From: Imbricaverruca yamaguchii
Lineage: Eukaryota > Arthropoda > Thecostraca > Neoverrucidae
Length of the DNA: 64,000 nucleotides
Direction of reading: 5' to 3'
Assembly: GCA_034440575.1 (NCBI GenBank)
Contig: JAOTOL010001429.1
Span: 559,501 to 623,500 of the forward strand
A program made the position numbers and the translations under genes. The notes beneath the pieces are model-generated. The model did no database searches. It saw only the letters and a program-made list of their open reading frames with translations, and was not told the DNA's origin. Shown here piece after piece: positions 23,975 through 36,338 of this stretch (position 1 is its first letter; every line of letters begins with the position of its first letter).

Positions 23975-24915
23975 TCCACCTCTACAGCCGGACAAACCGT
24001 GCACGCTGTCCAGCCCTACAGCTGGACAAACCGTGCACGCTGTCCAGCCCTACAGCTGGACAAACCGTGCACGCTGTCCAGCCCTACAGCCGGACAAACC
24101 GTGCACGCTGTCCAGCCCTACAGCTGGACAAACCGTGCACGCTGTCCAGCTCTGCAGCCGGACAAACCGTGCACGCCGTCCAGCCCTACAGCTGGACAAA
24201 CCGTGCACGCTGTCCAGCACGCCGTCCAGCCCTACAGCTGGACAAACGTCACGCGTCAGCTCTGACAAACCGTGCACGCCGTCCAGCCCTACAGCTGGAC
24301 AAACCGTTGTCCAGCTCTGCAGCCGGACAAACCGTGCACGCCGTCCAGCCCTACAGCTGGACAAACCGTACGCCGTCCAGCTCTGCAGCTGGACAAACCG
24401 TGCACGCTGTCCAGCCCTGCAGCCGGACAAACCGTGCACGCTGTCCAGCCCTACGGACAGCCGGACAAACCGTGCACGCTGTCCAGCCCTACAGCTGGAC
24501 AAACCGTGCACGCTGTCCAGCCCTACAGCTGGACAAACCGTGCACGCTGTCCAGCCCTACAGCTGGACAAACCGTGCACGCCGTCCAGCCCTACAGCTGG
24601 ACAAACCGTGCACGCTGTCCAGCCCTACAGCTGGACAAACCGTGCACGCCGTCCAGCCCTACAGCCGGACAAACCGTGCACGCTGTCCAGCCCTACAGCC
24701 GGACAAACCGTGCACGCCGTCCAGCCCCACAGCTGGAAAACCGTGCACGCCGTCCAGCCCTACAGCTGGACAAACCGTGCACGCTGTCAAACCGTGCACG
24801 CCGTCCAGCCCTACAGCTGGACAAACCGTGCACGCTGTCCAGCCCTACAGCTGGACAAACCGTGCACGCCGTCCAGCCCTACAGCTGGAAAACCGTACAC
24901 ACTGTGCAGTTGTAG
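23975..24915. repeat. 34-bp minisatellite, about 27 units
   Basis: CCCTACAGCTGGACAAACC followed by GTGCACGCTGTCCAG, 34 bp (GCACGCTG at 24001 and 24035). CTGGAC...GTCCAG gives each unit a 6-bp dyad. C/T variants (GCTG/GCCG, GCTGG/GCCGG) alternate, and several units are truncated. Confidence 0.96.
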
Positions 24916-25144
24916 AGCTGGACAGCTCTATGTGTACGCGGCTATCCGCAAGTATATGCGTTATTGTTGTTGGAGCGACTCATGGGAGATTTTGGTTCGT
25001 TCCGAAGCAACTTACTTCCATGAACATAGCTTTTTGATCATGGCGTATCATCGAATACAATTTTGAGGGGAGTTTTGGGCTCCCTTGGGGGTGCTTTTCG
25101 CCCGAAAATTGCAGAGTGCTTCGCTAGAGAGGATTAGGAGGCTA

Positions 25145-25310
25145 TGCCCTCCTCCCGTCAGAAAAGCCAGGCCATTCTGCCCTATGAAGGTTAGAAGAGT
25201 ATACCCCCTCCTCCCAGCAGAAAGGCTAGGCCACTCTACCCAAGAAAGGAGAGGGAGTTGTACTCTCTTCCTCTCAACAGGAAGACCAGGCCACTCTACC
25301 CTAAGCAAGC
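25145..25310. repeat. Decayed repeat of about 60 bp, 3 units
   Basis: Three copies of CAG(A)AAGGC(C/T)AGGCCA-like text ending CTACCC, separated by purine-rich stretches. Confidence 0.7.
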
Positions 25311-25559
25311 ACCCCCTGGATGTATATTAAGGCAGTTCCTCAAGTTCCTGGACAGCAGTGCAACATTTGTCGCATTGTCTGTCTCCTCCTGGCGAGAGCT
25401 TCCCTCTCTCTAATTTGCGCCACTCCACCAAGCTCAATCGACTATTACATTCCGCTCACCATTGTTTCTCGACACCAGAGTTTCGCTGCTATTCATTCGC
25501 ACCGGCCGCCCGGCGTTCGTCACTTTCGTGTCCATTATCTGTGTAAATTGTGCCTCTGG

Positions 25560-26210
25560 CGCGTCCAATGAGAGCCGCAGTTATTGGTCGCGCATACTCT
25601 CTCCACTCGCGCCGTGCTCAGTCGTCTCCTCACCGTCAGGAATGCGGCCGGCACGTCGCGCGGTGGGACGCGCGGTCGGCGCGACGGGTTTACATTACCG
25701 CCGCTCGTGTCGCCAGTCTCCGGCCCGGCTGAATTACACACACCCGCGCCGGCATTGTCGCCGCAAATAATATCCATAATCTGGCGTCGCTCTCGACGCG
25801 ACAATGCGCCGATTACCGCGCCACGCGGCGCACCATATTGGCGCGCGGCGCGGCATATTGGCGCGCGCCGATTACGGCGCGTCGCGCTCGCCGATAAAGC
25901 GGCCTGCGCGGCGCGATTGTGGCGCGATTGTTATTCATGATTGTCTCACGCTATGAAGTGAGTGTGTGCGCACTCGGTGTCGGGCGCCGGCGGCGCTTTG
26001 TCGGCCCGAGGGTGGCCGGCTTTGTCGACGGCGGCCCGGCCGGCCGGCCATTGTCGCGCCGCGATCGTCGCGCCCGTGTCAACTTGCCCGCACAATTGCG
26101 GCGCGCGCACTCGCCGGCGCCCGTGACGCCGGGCGTGTGGCGCCGTCACGCGCGCGTCACGGCCGTCGGCCGGCCGACGAGCTGGGCGGTGACGGTGGCC
26201 GGCGGTACGG
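25560..26210. promoter_or_regulatory. CpG-rich island, left of the 24/33-bp arrays
   Basis: Dense CpG with many GCGCG and GGCC words, GGCATTGTCG (25751-25760), CGACAATGCG (25799-25808) and CCATTGTCGCG (26048-26058). It looks like an unmethylated promoter-type island, but no exon is recognisable. Confidence 0.4.
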
Positions 26211-26214
26211 CCGG

Positions 26215-26455
26215 CGTCACCGCCTCCAGACAGGCCGGCGTTACCGCCTCCAGACAGGCCGGGGTCGACAGGCCGGGGTCACCGCCTCCAGACAGGCCGA
26301 CATCACCGCCTCCAGACAGGCCGGCGTCACCGCCGGGGTCACCGCCTCCAGACAGGCCGGGGTCGACAGGCCGGGGTCACCGCCTCCAGACAGGCCGGCG
26401 TCACCGCCTCCAGACAGGCCGGCGTCACCGCCTCCAGACAGGCCGGTCGGCACCA
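26215..26455. repeat. 24-bp minisatellite, about 9 units
   Basis: GTCACCGCCTCCAGACAGGC followed by CGGC, 24 bp, with partial units (GGTCGACAGGCCGG). Confidence 0.92.
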
Positions 26456-26940
26456 GCGGCTCCCCGGCCGGCCAGACAGGCCTGCGCCAGTGCCTCCCCG
26501 ACCGGCCAGACAGGCCTGCTCCAGTGGCTCCCGACCGGCCAGACAGGCCGGCTCCAGCGGGCTCCCGACCGGCCAGACAGGCCGGCTCCAGCGGCTCCCG
26601 GTCGGCTCCAGTGGCTCCCGACCGGCCAGACAGGCCTGCTCCAGTGGCTCCCGATCGGCTCCAGCGGCTCCCGACCGGCCAGACAGGCCGGCTCCAGCGG
26701 CTCCCGACCGGCCAGACAGGCCTGCTCCAGTGGCTCCCGACCGGCCAGACAGGCCTGCTCCAGTGGCTCCCGATCGGCTCCAGCGGCTCCCGACCGGCCA
26801 GACAGGCCTGCTCCAGCGGCTCCCGACCGGCCAGACAGGCCTGCTCCAGCGGCTCCCGACCGGCCAGACAGGCCTGCTCCAGCGGCTCCCGACCGGCCAG
26901 ACAGGCCGGCTCCAGCGGCTCCCGACCGGCCGACAAAGCG
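26456..26940. repeat. 33-bp minisatellite, about 15 units
   Basis: CTCCCGACCGGCCAGACAGG followed by CCTGCTCCAGCGG, 33 bp, with short units. It adjoins the 24-bp array and shares CAGACAGGCC with it. Open proline-rich frames (PDRPDRPAPAA) are repeat artefacts. Confidence 0.94.
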
Positions 26941-26944
26941 TGTC

Positions 26945-27180
26945 GCGCTGATCGATGATCGGCACATGAGGCGCGTGACGCGTCGACGTGTGAACGCAGC
27001 CGCGCCGTTTGAACAGCGCGCCTGCGGGGGCCACCGGAGGGCTGCCGTTTAATTAATGGGCGCGACACGATCGGTTTAGCAGCCGGCGAGGCACGCCCCT
27101 GACACACAGCGCGGGCCGGCGCCGCCACCCTCCCAGACAGAGCAACAGCGCACCGTGCTGCGGTGGCGACAATAAGGGCG
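26945..27180. promoter_or_regulatory. CpG-rich flank, right of the 33-bp array
   Basis: Unique GC-rich DNA (ACGCGTCGACG, GCGCGGGCCGGCGCCGCC) that continues the island interrupted by the arrays. Confidence 0.35.
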
Positions 27181-28325
27181 AATCTGGTGCCTGGTATATT
27201 GGGCGGTTTGATCAAGTGCTCAGTAGTGCAGGGCGGGATATACTGCCGAATGTGTAGGGGAAGAACTTGGTGCGGGATGGCGAGGCTGGTTCGGTTTGCC
27301 TGCTCACGATAGTGTGTGTTCACTAGCCATTGTTGTCGAATATCAGCTGAAATGAGTCCGTAGAGCTTAGAGAGCTCGACAAAGGCTGTCGTGGTATGGA
27401 GAGTTGATCACTTTGCGCTGATGTCAGCGGAGCAAAGAACGACAACGATTTGGATATCAGGGCAGAATGTGAAGGCCGGACACAATTGTCAGCCGGTTAG
27501 ATATGGTCGGAGATCAGCTGTGGGAGGTCCAGGTGCTGTAGTTCTTGTGATAGCTACATTACAAGGTCCTGGTAAAAGCACTGGATGAAAAGCTAACTCT
27601 AGATTAGAGGTGACCAAACGTCGTAAAAGTTGCTGGAGTGTCACCACCCAACAAGCCGGAAATACATTATGCTTCCAAGGAGGAAGTTTCAAAAAGGCTA
27701 CAACTATGACCCCTTGACTGCAAAAACAGTGGCCGTGGGTGCAAACACCAATTCCATTGTGGCTGTAACGTAAACTCAAATGCTGTCTGCTTAATTTCAA
27801 TAATTAATTGTTGCTAATCCACACATCGTGTCATCTTTCTACCAGTCACCACTTACTTTTTACATTTTTTTCTTCAAACTGATGGCATCTCTGAACTGAA
27901 ACTGATGATGGCATCTCAAACTCATCACCACCAAACTGATAAACTGATGGTGGTGAATTGAGTATACACATGACATTCACTGCCTCCCATGGAAGGTCGT
28001 AAGATTCTACCTAGTGACAAACAAGAAGTAAAATATTATAATACGGAATACATGTTTGTGCCGAACATCTTGAGTGGCTATTTCCGTGAAGATAAAATAA
28101 TTTAGGATTGTTATTGATATATGCGCACGGCGCTCTCATCGCTGGTATTATATTTACACTGCCACATTGATGTTCCGGACACATAAAATATGGAACTTCT
28201 TCAAATTATCTGCTTTCCTCTTAATAGTTCAACGGATGCTGTAAAATTTGCAGTAGAAACCACACGTGGATGCGCACGATTTTATAAACTGCCGGAGTTC
28301 ATACCGCAAGATAGAAATTCTGTAA
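27181..28325. other. Unique DNA, nothing recognised
   Basis: Short frames only; a small GATGGCATCTC / AAACTGATG repetition at 27880-27950. Confidence 0.6.
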
Positions 28326-28660
28326 TCAGGGGTGTACCCAAGAATTGTCATGTGGGGCACTTGTTTGGAGAGACATTATTTCTTTGGAGCGGCGCCACTG
28401 CGAAAGCCTCTGGTTGAAAGATTTGAGGAGGCGAGCTGTACTCGTTTCCTTCCCGGAGGGGGCCTTTCCTTCCAAGAGGGTGCATTTTTATTTCATATGG
28501 GCGCCTTTGGCTGAAAAATTCGAGCGGGTGCACTGGAACATTTTCAAGCGGGCGCCTTTTCCCGACCGGAGGGACACCGCTTTCCATGTGGGTGGCACAT
28601 GTCCGCAGTGGCATACCCTTTATCCGCCATGGTGGTCATTGCATTGAAATGTCTCCCCAT
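28326..28660. repeat. Decayed element rich in GGGCGCCTTT motifs
   Basis: Starts near GGGGTGTACCCAAGAATTG and holds repeated GGGGGCCTTTCC, GGGCGCCTTTGGC and GGGCGCCTTTTCCC. The style matches 58440-59060. A decayed non-autonomous DNA transposon is my guess; no terminal repeats are proven. Confidence 0.35.
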
Positions 28661-29965
28661 AAAACAGGAAAGCATGGGAAAGGTATGTCTATATTTGCTA
28701 CAATACAACCATCGTCCAATATTTTCTTTTACCGGCTACAAGAGTGCAGCGTACTTACAGTATTGCTCTGTGCTGATTGTGAAATCTTATATATGAGTAT
28801 AAAGAGTGGAACTTGCTAATTTCGGTGGAACTTTTTCTCCCAAAAATATGATTTTTAGCAACGGTGAAACTGAAAACCAGACATTGAAAATGTAGTGCAT
28901 GAAATGAAATGTGTCCATAACAGGTCTATGGTTTGTATGTACTACCGTGGATCTGTCCATAGGAAGCCGAATACCAATTGAACAATAACTTGTGGAGATG
29001 GCCCAGTATAGCAAAAACTAAGCCAAGAATGAAGGTAAACAAGCAAGTGCACATGGACAGGGTTGGAAACACACCATTGACCGGGAAGCTTTCCATCCAG
29101 AACTTACACTATCTCGGAAAACAAATATCCACTCCTTTTGCCAAAAGATTGAATGGAGTTGCTTTTCACTGAATATCTATTGATATTGATGAGAATGCCA
29201 GAAACAGGCTGGAATTATATAACGCTCTTTTAGTGTCAGAAATAGAAACAAGGATGTAAAATCAGAAACTCCTCATGCTTTGCACCACAAGAAATATGCA
29301 AACTAGGTGACATCCAACATGGCATGCAAAAGCAGCTCAGTCAACTTCAGAAACGCATTATGAAAGAAACTAGTAATTATATAACCCATGCTTAACAGAT
29401 GTCAGTGAGTCCAAAGGAACCAAATGTGCCAGAGGCAGTTCCAATGCCTACTCTCTGTGAAGCATGATATTTTGCGTAGTTGCAGTCGCCCGCAGTGTCT
29501 CTAATAGATGTAGCAAATATAATGACCGAAAGCCCAGTTAGAAAGCCCGGTCAGGACCGGCGGTATTTTTAACCGGACTTGGAATATCTTCCGGTTTTCA
29601 ACCGGTCTTTCAGTTGATTATATTTATTTTTGGTTATCAATACACGCTTTTTTTGCTAAGCCCGATAAGTATAATCATCATGCATATTGTGGGGTGCATC
29701 TTAACACTCCCGCCAGTAAGCTTGACAAGTTTCAGCCAGTCCACCATGAACAATTAGGATTGTGAAAGGTTAATCCCGAAACATTTCAGAGGTTTTCGCA
29801 TGCTAATTACTGAGCACAACATATTGTCAATTATCGTGGTTAATAACGTCAACATGCTCATGATATGCAGCTTTCAAAAGTAAGGCTCCCAGCTGCAATA
29901 AAGCCACAAAATGGCAGTTGGTTTCACAGCCGTCGGATGGTTTCACAGGCAGAGGCAGTTGGCTT
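28661..29965. other. Unique DNA with a possible fold-back near 29520-29610
   Basis: GACCGAAAGCCC...CCGGTCAGGACCGG and CCGGTTTTCAACCGGTCTTTC are partly complementary, as in a small terminal-inverted-repeat element. Otherwise blank. Confidence 0.35.
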
Positions 29966-30360
29966 CACCAGTTATTGAACAGTGTAATAGAATAGAAAGA
30001 ACGTGCCACACCTGTAGCAACGGGCTCAAAGGTAGATGCACGCGGAAAAACGTAATTTATAAAATAACGTGCAGCCGCTGTCTTGGAATATTTTATGTCG
30101 GAGAATCTAAACGTAGCATCAGGGATAAGTACAATGAGCACTTGGGAGATGCCAGACTTCGGAGAGAATACACACCTTTAGGCGAACACATGATCGACAA
30201 ACATTCTAACATGGAACACAGCGACACTAACACAAACTTCAAAGTATAAATTATAGCAACAGCCAGGGACAACGCTGATCTGAAGGTCCTCGAATCTCTA
30301 CACATACGTAATCTACGGCCGCAACTAAACAAGCAAACAACGTCTTGGTATATCACATAA
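29966..30360 (+). pseudogene. Penelope-like element GIY-YIG endonuclease end (one nonsense codon)
   Basis: The frame reads CHTC....GRCTRK, then VIYKITCSRCLGIFYVGES (GIY-YIG core), KRSIRDKYNEHL, and after an in-frame TAA at 30247 it continues ARDNADLKVLESLHIRNLRP and LNKQTT to a final stop at 30358-30360. The Cys-rich linker, the GIY-YIG core, the Arg of the second motif and the catalytic-type Glu before (Y/H)IR...P.LN are all in order, as in the C-terminal endonuclease of Penelope-like elements. Only the 3' part of an element is here. About 260 bp downstream, CCTGACGATGGCCCCTGGCC resembles the motif often found in the 3' part of such elements. Confidence 0.85.
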
Positions 30361-31520
30361 GATTACATAAACAAATTATACTTTATGTATTACGCCATAT
30401 ATTGGATATATGTATATCTATGTGCGTGCATGTATGTGTCGTTATGTATATGGGCCATCGGCTCGGGCTTTCTCAAAGGATTCTATCTTGACCTAGTTGA
30501 TTTCTGGTTTGGAGTTTCTTGAAGTGTCAGCACCAATGAGGATGCTTTTCTGTGATTCACGTGTATTTTTGCACGCTTTTTCCCGCGTTTTTATTCAATT
30601 GTTAACCCTGCAATTTTTTATATCACTCCTGACGATGGCCCCTGGCCGAAATGTTGAGTAATATAGCATAATCCCTAACGTTACTTTTGATGTAAACTCA
30701 GCACCTCCTGGTATATTGAAGGTCGTACATTTCGTCTCACGCAATGTCTAAAACCCAGGAGCACTTAAGAGCTATTCTTCGTTGTATTAAACAATGTATC
30801 AATATCATTGCTTTTTGTGCATGATTGTATCAGCAACGTATCTGACATTTTAAAAAACTTGCTCAATGGCATGCAAGGGAAAAAACAAGCATTTTCTACC
30901 GAAGGATTTTTTTTGTTATCATGGTTATTGCAAAATTTCAAAATTATGCATCTCTTAGAATGCACAACTTCATACTAACCTTTCTAATCCAAAGACAGCA
31001 AAATTGATAACATCAAAACTGCCGCCATGGGCAAGGTTTGATTTATTCATCTTCGACTAGTGTGTAGCATGCCGCACACAACATCCCAGTTGGTTATCAT
31101 TTTACTACTGGATCAGCAATTCAAAGCACAATATTGTTTATCCGGTAAGCTTCTCATTCCATCTTCTGCAGTACAATCCATATTTCATGTTCATGCTGCC
31201 TGTCGTGCAACTGGCTGCTGAGCCCTTCTCGTTTTCATACTACACTCCTTGATATTACGTGCGAAGATAATTTGGCGTGAACTGTGAAGTACCAACCACA
31301 AACAATCAATTACTGGATCGTCGGTGAAATAATGCACAGCAAAACCAGCCTTGGAACAGCAACATAAATCGGATAAATTTACGAGAGCCAAGCCCCAACG
31401 ACCTAATTACCTCCCATTAATTACTTCCACCACCATTCAAGGCTTGCTTAAAGATTTCGGTTCCTGAAAAAGAAAATTGTACCCTTAGAACACATCTTGT
31501 TTGGCTCACTATTGTCTATG
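30361..31520. other. AT-rich DNA, nothing further recognised
   Basis: The first 300 bp may be the 3' part of the Penelope relic; the rest shows no coding motif. Confidence 0.5.
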
Positions 31521-31524
31521 AGCT

Positions 31525-32220
31525 CACAATGGTCCCAGGCGCAGCCCACTCTCTCGTCGGCCGGCGGGGCACAATGGTCCCAGGCACAGCCCACTCTCCC
31601 GTCGGCCGACGGGGCACAATGGTCCCAGGCACAGCCCACTCTCCCGTCGGCCGGCGGGGCACAATGGTCCCAGGCACAGCCCACTCTCCCGTCGGCCGAC
31701 TGGGCACAATGGTCCCAGGCACAGCCCACTCTCCCGTCGGCCGACTGGGCACAATGGTCCCAGGCACAGCCCACTCTCCCGTCGGCCGGCGGGGCACAAT
31801 GGTCCCAGGCACAGCCCACTCTCCCGTCGGCCGGCGGGGCACAATGGTCCCAGGCACAGCCCACTCTCCCGTTGGCCGGGGGCACAATGGTCCCAGGCAC
31901 AGCCCACTCTCCCGTCGGCCGACTGGGCACAATGGTCCCAGGCACAGCCCACTCTCCCGTCGGCCGGCGGGGCACAATGGTCCCAGGCACAGCCCACTCC
32001 TATGAGTCATATGAGCCTTGGTACGGCGGGGCACAATGGTCCCAGGCACGGCCCACTCTCCCGTCGGCCGACTGGGCACAATGGTCCCAGGCACGGCCCA
32101 CTCTCCCGTCTACCAGCAGGGCACAATGGTCCCAGGCACGGCCCACTCCTATGAGTCATATGAGCCTTGGTACGGCGGGGCACAATGGTCCCAGGCACAG
32201 CCCACTCTCTCGTCTGCCGG
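31525..32220. repeat. 45-bp minisatellite, about 15 units
   Basis: GGCACAATGGTCCCAGGCAC, AGCCCACTCTCCCGTCGGCC and GGCGG, 45 bp (GCACAATGG at 31569 and 31614). Two units near 32000 and 32150 carry an identical longer insert, CCTATGAGTCATATGAGCC..., showing block duplication. Confidence 0.95.
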
Positions 32221-32844
32221 CTCTGACCCGCCTAATCAGCTGGCGCCATTGAGCCCGCCACAGGCTGCACAATGCGCCCAACAGGGTAATCACAGTCCAG
32301 AGCGGGTAGCTTTTGTGCTGATCGAAAGCTAATTCAGATGCAGCGCGCACAAGACGAAAAGTTCTGCTGTTGCGCGACTCGGCTGCGGCGCGGAAGAGTT
32401 GGAGCCTGAATGGGAAGGCTTAGCAAATATCTGGCTCACTCGAGCCCACTGACGCTGCAGCGAGCGGCAGCCCGGCCTATCCGTGTCCGCAGAGCTGCTG
32501 TTGACCAGACAACGGGGTTTGACACCAAGGACCAGCAGTTGGGACCTCTAGGGAAAACACCAGCAAACACAGCAAGCAATGCAAATCTGTTGTCACTCAT
32601 GCCGCACCAGATTGAGGCCTCCAGTTTCCACTCAAAAGGAACTCACTTAATCACGGAGGTCCTGTGAGCCCCCTTTGTATGTCAGCGTGAAGTTCAAACA
32701 CAATGGCTTGGAAGTGTGAGTGCGAGAAAATCGCTGATAAGGAGGATGTCCTACGCTTAGCTCGCTAAAACAAGCCTTTCCAGGCGCGGCTGCAGCAACA
32801 CGTGAGTGATGTGAAGCGCGACTGCAACTGACTGCCAATACGAC

Positions 32845-32896
32845 ACCTCAGCCGCACCCCCACCCCCACCCCCACCCCCCCCCACCCCCACCCCCG
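32845..32896. repeat. (CCCCCA)n microsatellite
   Basis: A run of CCCCCACCCC words, about 50 bp, at the left edge of the decayed 54-bp array. Confidence 0.9.
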
Positions 32897-32934
32897 CTTA
32901 TGTGGGGGCAACGCATAGAAACCCTTTGCGGGTC

Positions 32935-33645
32935 TTTACAGAGCACCCAGATATCTACACCCGTTATTATATGCGGATACTTATTTATATTTGGAGAGTA
33001 CTTTTGCGCAGATCGCTTGGCCAATTCTCCACACCCTTTATTATATGCAGGGACTTTAAAACAGAACAACTCACCAAATCTTCGGACCCGTTATTATATG
33101 CGAGGACTTTAATACAGAGCAATTGGCCAAATCTTTACACCCATTATTATATGCGGGGTCTTTCATAAAGATCACTGCACGAAATCTCCAATCCCGTTAT
33201 TATATGCGGATACTTTAACACAGAACACTTAACCAAAATTACAAACCCATCATTACATGCAGATAATTGAATACAGAACACTTCACCAGATCTTCCTACC
33301 CGTCATTAGATGCCGAGACTTTAATACAGAGCACTTAGCCAAATCTCCACACCCGATATTATATGCGAGGACTTCAGTACAGAACACTTAATCAAATCTC
33401 CACACCGGTTGTAATATGCGGGGACTTTCATACCGATCACTTGGTTGAATCTCCAAACCCGTTATCGTATGCACGTACTTTAATACAGAGCACTTCACCA
33501 AATCGTCACAGCCATTATTGTATGTGTGGATATAAATAAAGAGCTCTTCACCAAATTTCCACACCCGCTATTACATGCGAGGTCTTTAATGCAGAGCACT
33601 TCACTATATTTACACACTCATTATTATATGCGTGGACTTCAATTC
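32935..33645. repeat. Decayed tandem repeat of about 54 bp, about 12 units
   Basis: Units hold CACCCGTTATTATATGCGG, ACTTTAATACAGAGCACTT and CACCAAATCT with heavy substitution and a period of 53-55 bp. This is the oldest-looking long array in the window. Confidence 0.85.
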
Positions 33646-36141
33646 GCACTGTGGATGTTCCCCCAGCACAACAGCATAATACTCTGTGCCTTGTGCAGTT
33701 GAGCATGAAGTGAATATGACATACAGACTCGAAGTGAGTATGTTTCCGACTTAACACACAATCATACCATTAATATGTAACCTAACATTTGCCCTGTTTA
33801 TCTGCCTGATATATGAATGTGTGCCAACTGTTCTTGAAAATGCAAGGGAAGCTGACGAAACGTGGAAAATATTAGATTAGCTATGAAACCCCTTCGTAAC
33901 TCACTATTCTGTCTCGCCAAGCAACAGAGACATAATACGAAAACTAGAGAAGAACAAGAAGAAGCCTACAAAGGCAAATTTCGCGGTCGTTTTGGATAAG
34001 AAATGCTATACATATGTTGGGCATACCAATACATGGGACTTATGTTCGTAGCAAGCGGACATGGCGATGAATTCAGAACCGGATTCCGAGCATATGATCC
34101 GGGAGAGATTGACATGGCAACACAACGAAGTAGACAGTTCCTTTTGGACTGAGCATAAAATATTGATTAGATGGGCTTAAGACTTTGTTCTCTTCTCGTA
34201 ATATCCTCCATTGACAGGCTTATCCCAATTAACCACTGTGGCTCTTATCATACTTCAACACTTCGTGACTTGATGACTTTGTCCTTACTTGAAGGCCGTT
34301 TACCATGGCAGCAGATGGGCGAAAAGACACATATCTATTTGTTGCCTATGCCGTATTCCCAAGGCTCTCTGAGTTTCGATCAGCGGAGAGGCTCTGGTTT
34401 TCCAAGAGATCGGCCGGCGATGTATCTCCAATTTCCGATTTGCGTCACATTTTAGGTGACGACTCATGTGACAAGGAAAAGCGGATCTTTGCTGGTAGTA
34501 TTTGAAGGCAGATGATTAGTAATTACATTGATCAATTAAGCTCACATAAGTGTGGCGATACACACATAATTCCGTCATTCGACTTTTCGCCTACCGCCTA
34601 TGGCGAGCTCAACGGGGATTCATCTCGACTTTCGCCTTGCTGTCTTGCTTCCCGCTCCATCCTGCACGAGCTTTTCGTTTCCAATTGGTGATGGTCCTGT
34701 CGACTGATCCGTGATGCATGTGACGTCCTTTGACCAGCGAGAACATGCATTTCTTCGTCTGGGACGTCTGTCGTCTCTCGAACACATGCGCTCCGCCGGT
34801 GGTCCCCCGGTCTCCCGAACAAAACGACGCCAGATCGCACCCCGTGCTGTGGAAACGCCGCGGGCATATTGTGCTCACATCTTCGACCTTTCGAGCCGCT
34901 TCACACGGCAGTCCGGCACGCAGCCGAGGCCCGACAGCAGATGAGCCGCGATCATGGCCAGGGGAAATGGCGCGAGATGTGCCATTCGACGGGACCATTA
35001 AGATGGGGCGTTAGAGGTTCATTTTGCTAACTACCGAAACGAGCTGACTCAGTTGGGCACGCCGTGGAGTATCTCGATGATCGGGTGCCATGTAGGGGGC
35101 GACGGGCAGCGGGGAGCGGCTGGAGGGGGACACCGGACACCAGACACCAGACCCAGAGGGGAAACACAACGCGACTGTGGTTTATCTGGCTGGTGGCTTG
35201 ACTTTTCCTATCCTCTGTTGCCATTCGGTGTGTTTGAGGGCACTGAAGGCACCAACTTATCATCTTCACACGTGACAGGTAAATGTCATCTTCAATTGGT
35301 TACACTTTCGCTCCAAAGATCTCGTAGCGATCGACGAAGAACACAAATTAATTGCATCATAACCGTGTGTTATACAGCCATACAACTTCCGCCATTTATT
35401 GCGTGCCATGTGACCCAACCAAAAAAGTTCATTTAAAAAACTTGTCCGAATTTCATCACACTTAAGGCTATGATTATCTTAAAAGGCCAGTAAAAAGGTA
35501 AAAAGGTGGATTCAGAAAGAAAAGAGGACCATCTCCAAACCTCATGTTTAAGAAAATGACTTCGTGAATCATCTAAGAGCCCCATCGTGAATCATCTAAG
35601 TGAGTCATCTAAGAAAATGACTCCGCACAGCGTGCTACTATTTTCTATTGATATACTTAGAATATTTTCTCTCGAAGTACAGGAATCTGAGATCCGAAAT
35701 TCCTTTTCAGCAACTCGGTGGAACTTGGCTTTGTGTTGTTGATATATATATAACGCGACTTGAACACAATCTGCTTCGAAAATTGTCTCCATGAGCAGAT
35801 ACGGATATAATTTTCACTCGACATTGGCATGGTTGGAGACCTCAACCTCAGTACGTTCCTTGGTGTTAGTCTTTGGCAGTGTTCAGTTCTTACGTTCTTA
35901 CTATGAGTCACGTAATCACGAATGCTTCACGACCAGGTTCTGGAAACTTCGGTGGCCACCGAACAACTAACGGCACCCTGACCAGGACCCCGCTGACCTG
36001 ACCTGAAAGGTGAACCAGGGGAGGCATCAAATGAGGCAAACGAAATGCGCTCGCGTTTTGATATTTTGAAATTTTGGAAATTTAAAACTCTAAAGGTTGA
36101 AGAACGCATGCACACCATGCTGCATGTCGTCTATGTAACTG
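33646..36141. other. Mostly unique DNA, no gene recognised
   Basis: Apart from the LINE 3' fragment (34205-34290), a GC-richer stretch (34600-35200) has overlapping frames of up to 129 codons on both strands with no domain that I can name. Confidence 0.5.
34205..34290 (+). mobile_element. LINE 3'-end fragment, second copy
   Basis: Aligns without length change to the segment at 11662: CCATTGACAGGCTTATCCC...TGTGGCTCTTAT...ACACTT...GACTT...TGACTT. No ORF2 is recognisable upstream, so this is a short, diverged 3' copy. Confidence 0.6.
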
Positions 36142-36338
36142 TGGGGCGGGGATGGCCGAGTGGTTAATGTGTTGAGCTCTGGGTACCAATGGTCAAGGGT
36201 TCAGCACTCGCGCCACTCGGAAAATTTTCCAGCCCTATGGCCCACCGGCGAAGCAGTGTGGGCGGCACCATTAGCCGTGATCGTGCATAAAGTGCGTCGA
36301 GAACCACCGAATAAACATACAACAAACAAACAAACATT
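36142..36338 (+). mobile_element. tRNA-derived SINE, family A, copy 2
   Basis: GGGCGGGGATGGCCGAGTGG (intact A box) near the 5' end, a damaged B box (GGTTCAGCACTC), the same GGCACCATTAGCCGTG body, then AGTGCGTCGAGAACCACC and an (AAAC)n-rich tail. A 10-bp target-site duplication, TATGTAACTG, sits at 36132-36141 and 36339-36348. Confidence 0.92.

Noticed and set aside
25919..27052. A 377-codon proline/alanine-rich frame (PDRPDRPAPAA)
   Set aside because: Its body is the 33-bp minisatellite and its ends run into CpG-rich DNA. Frames on the opposite strand are equally open.
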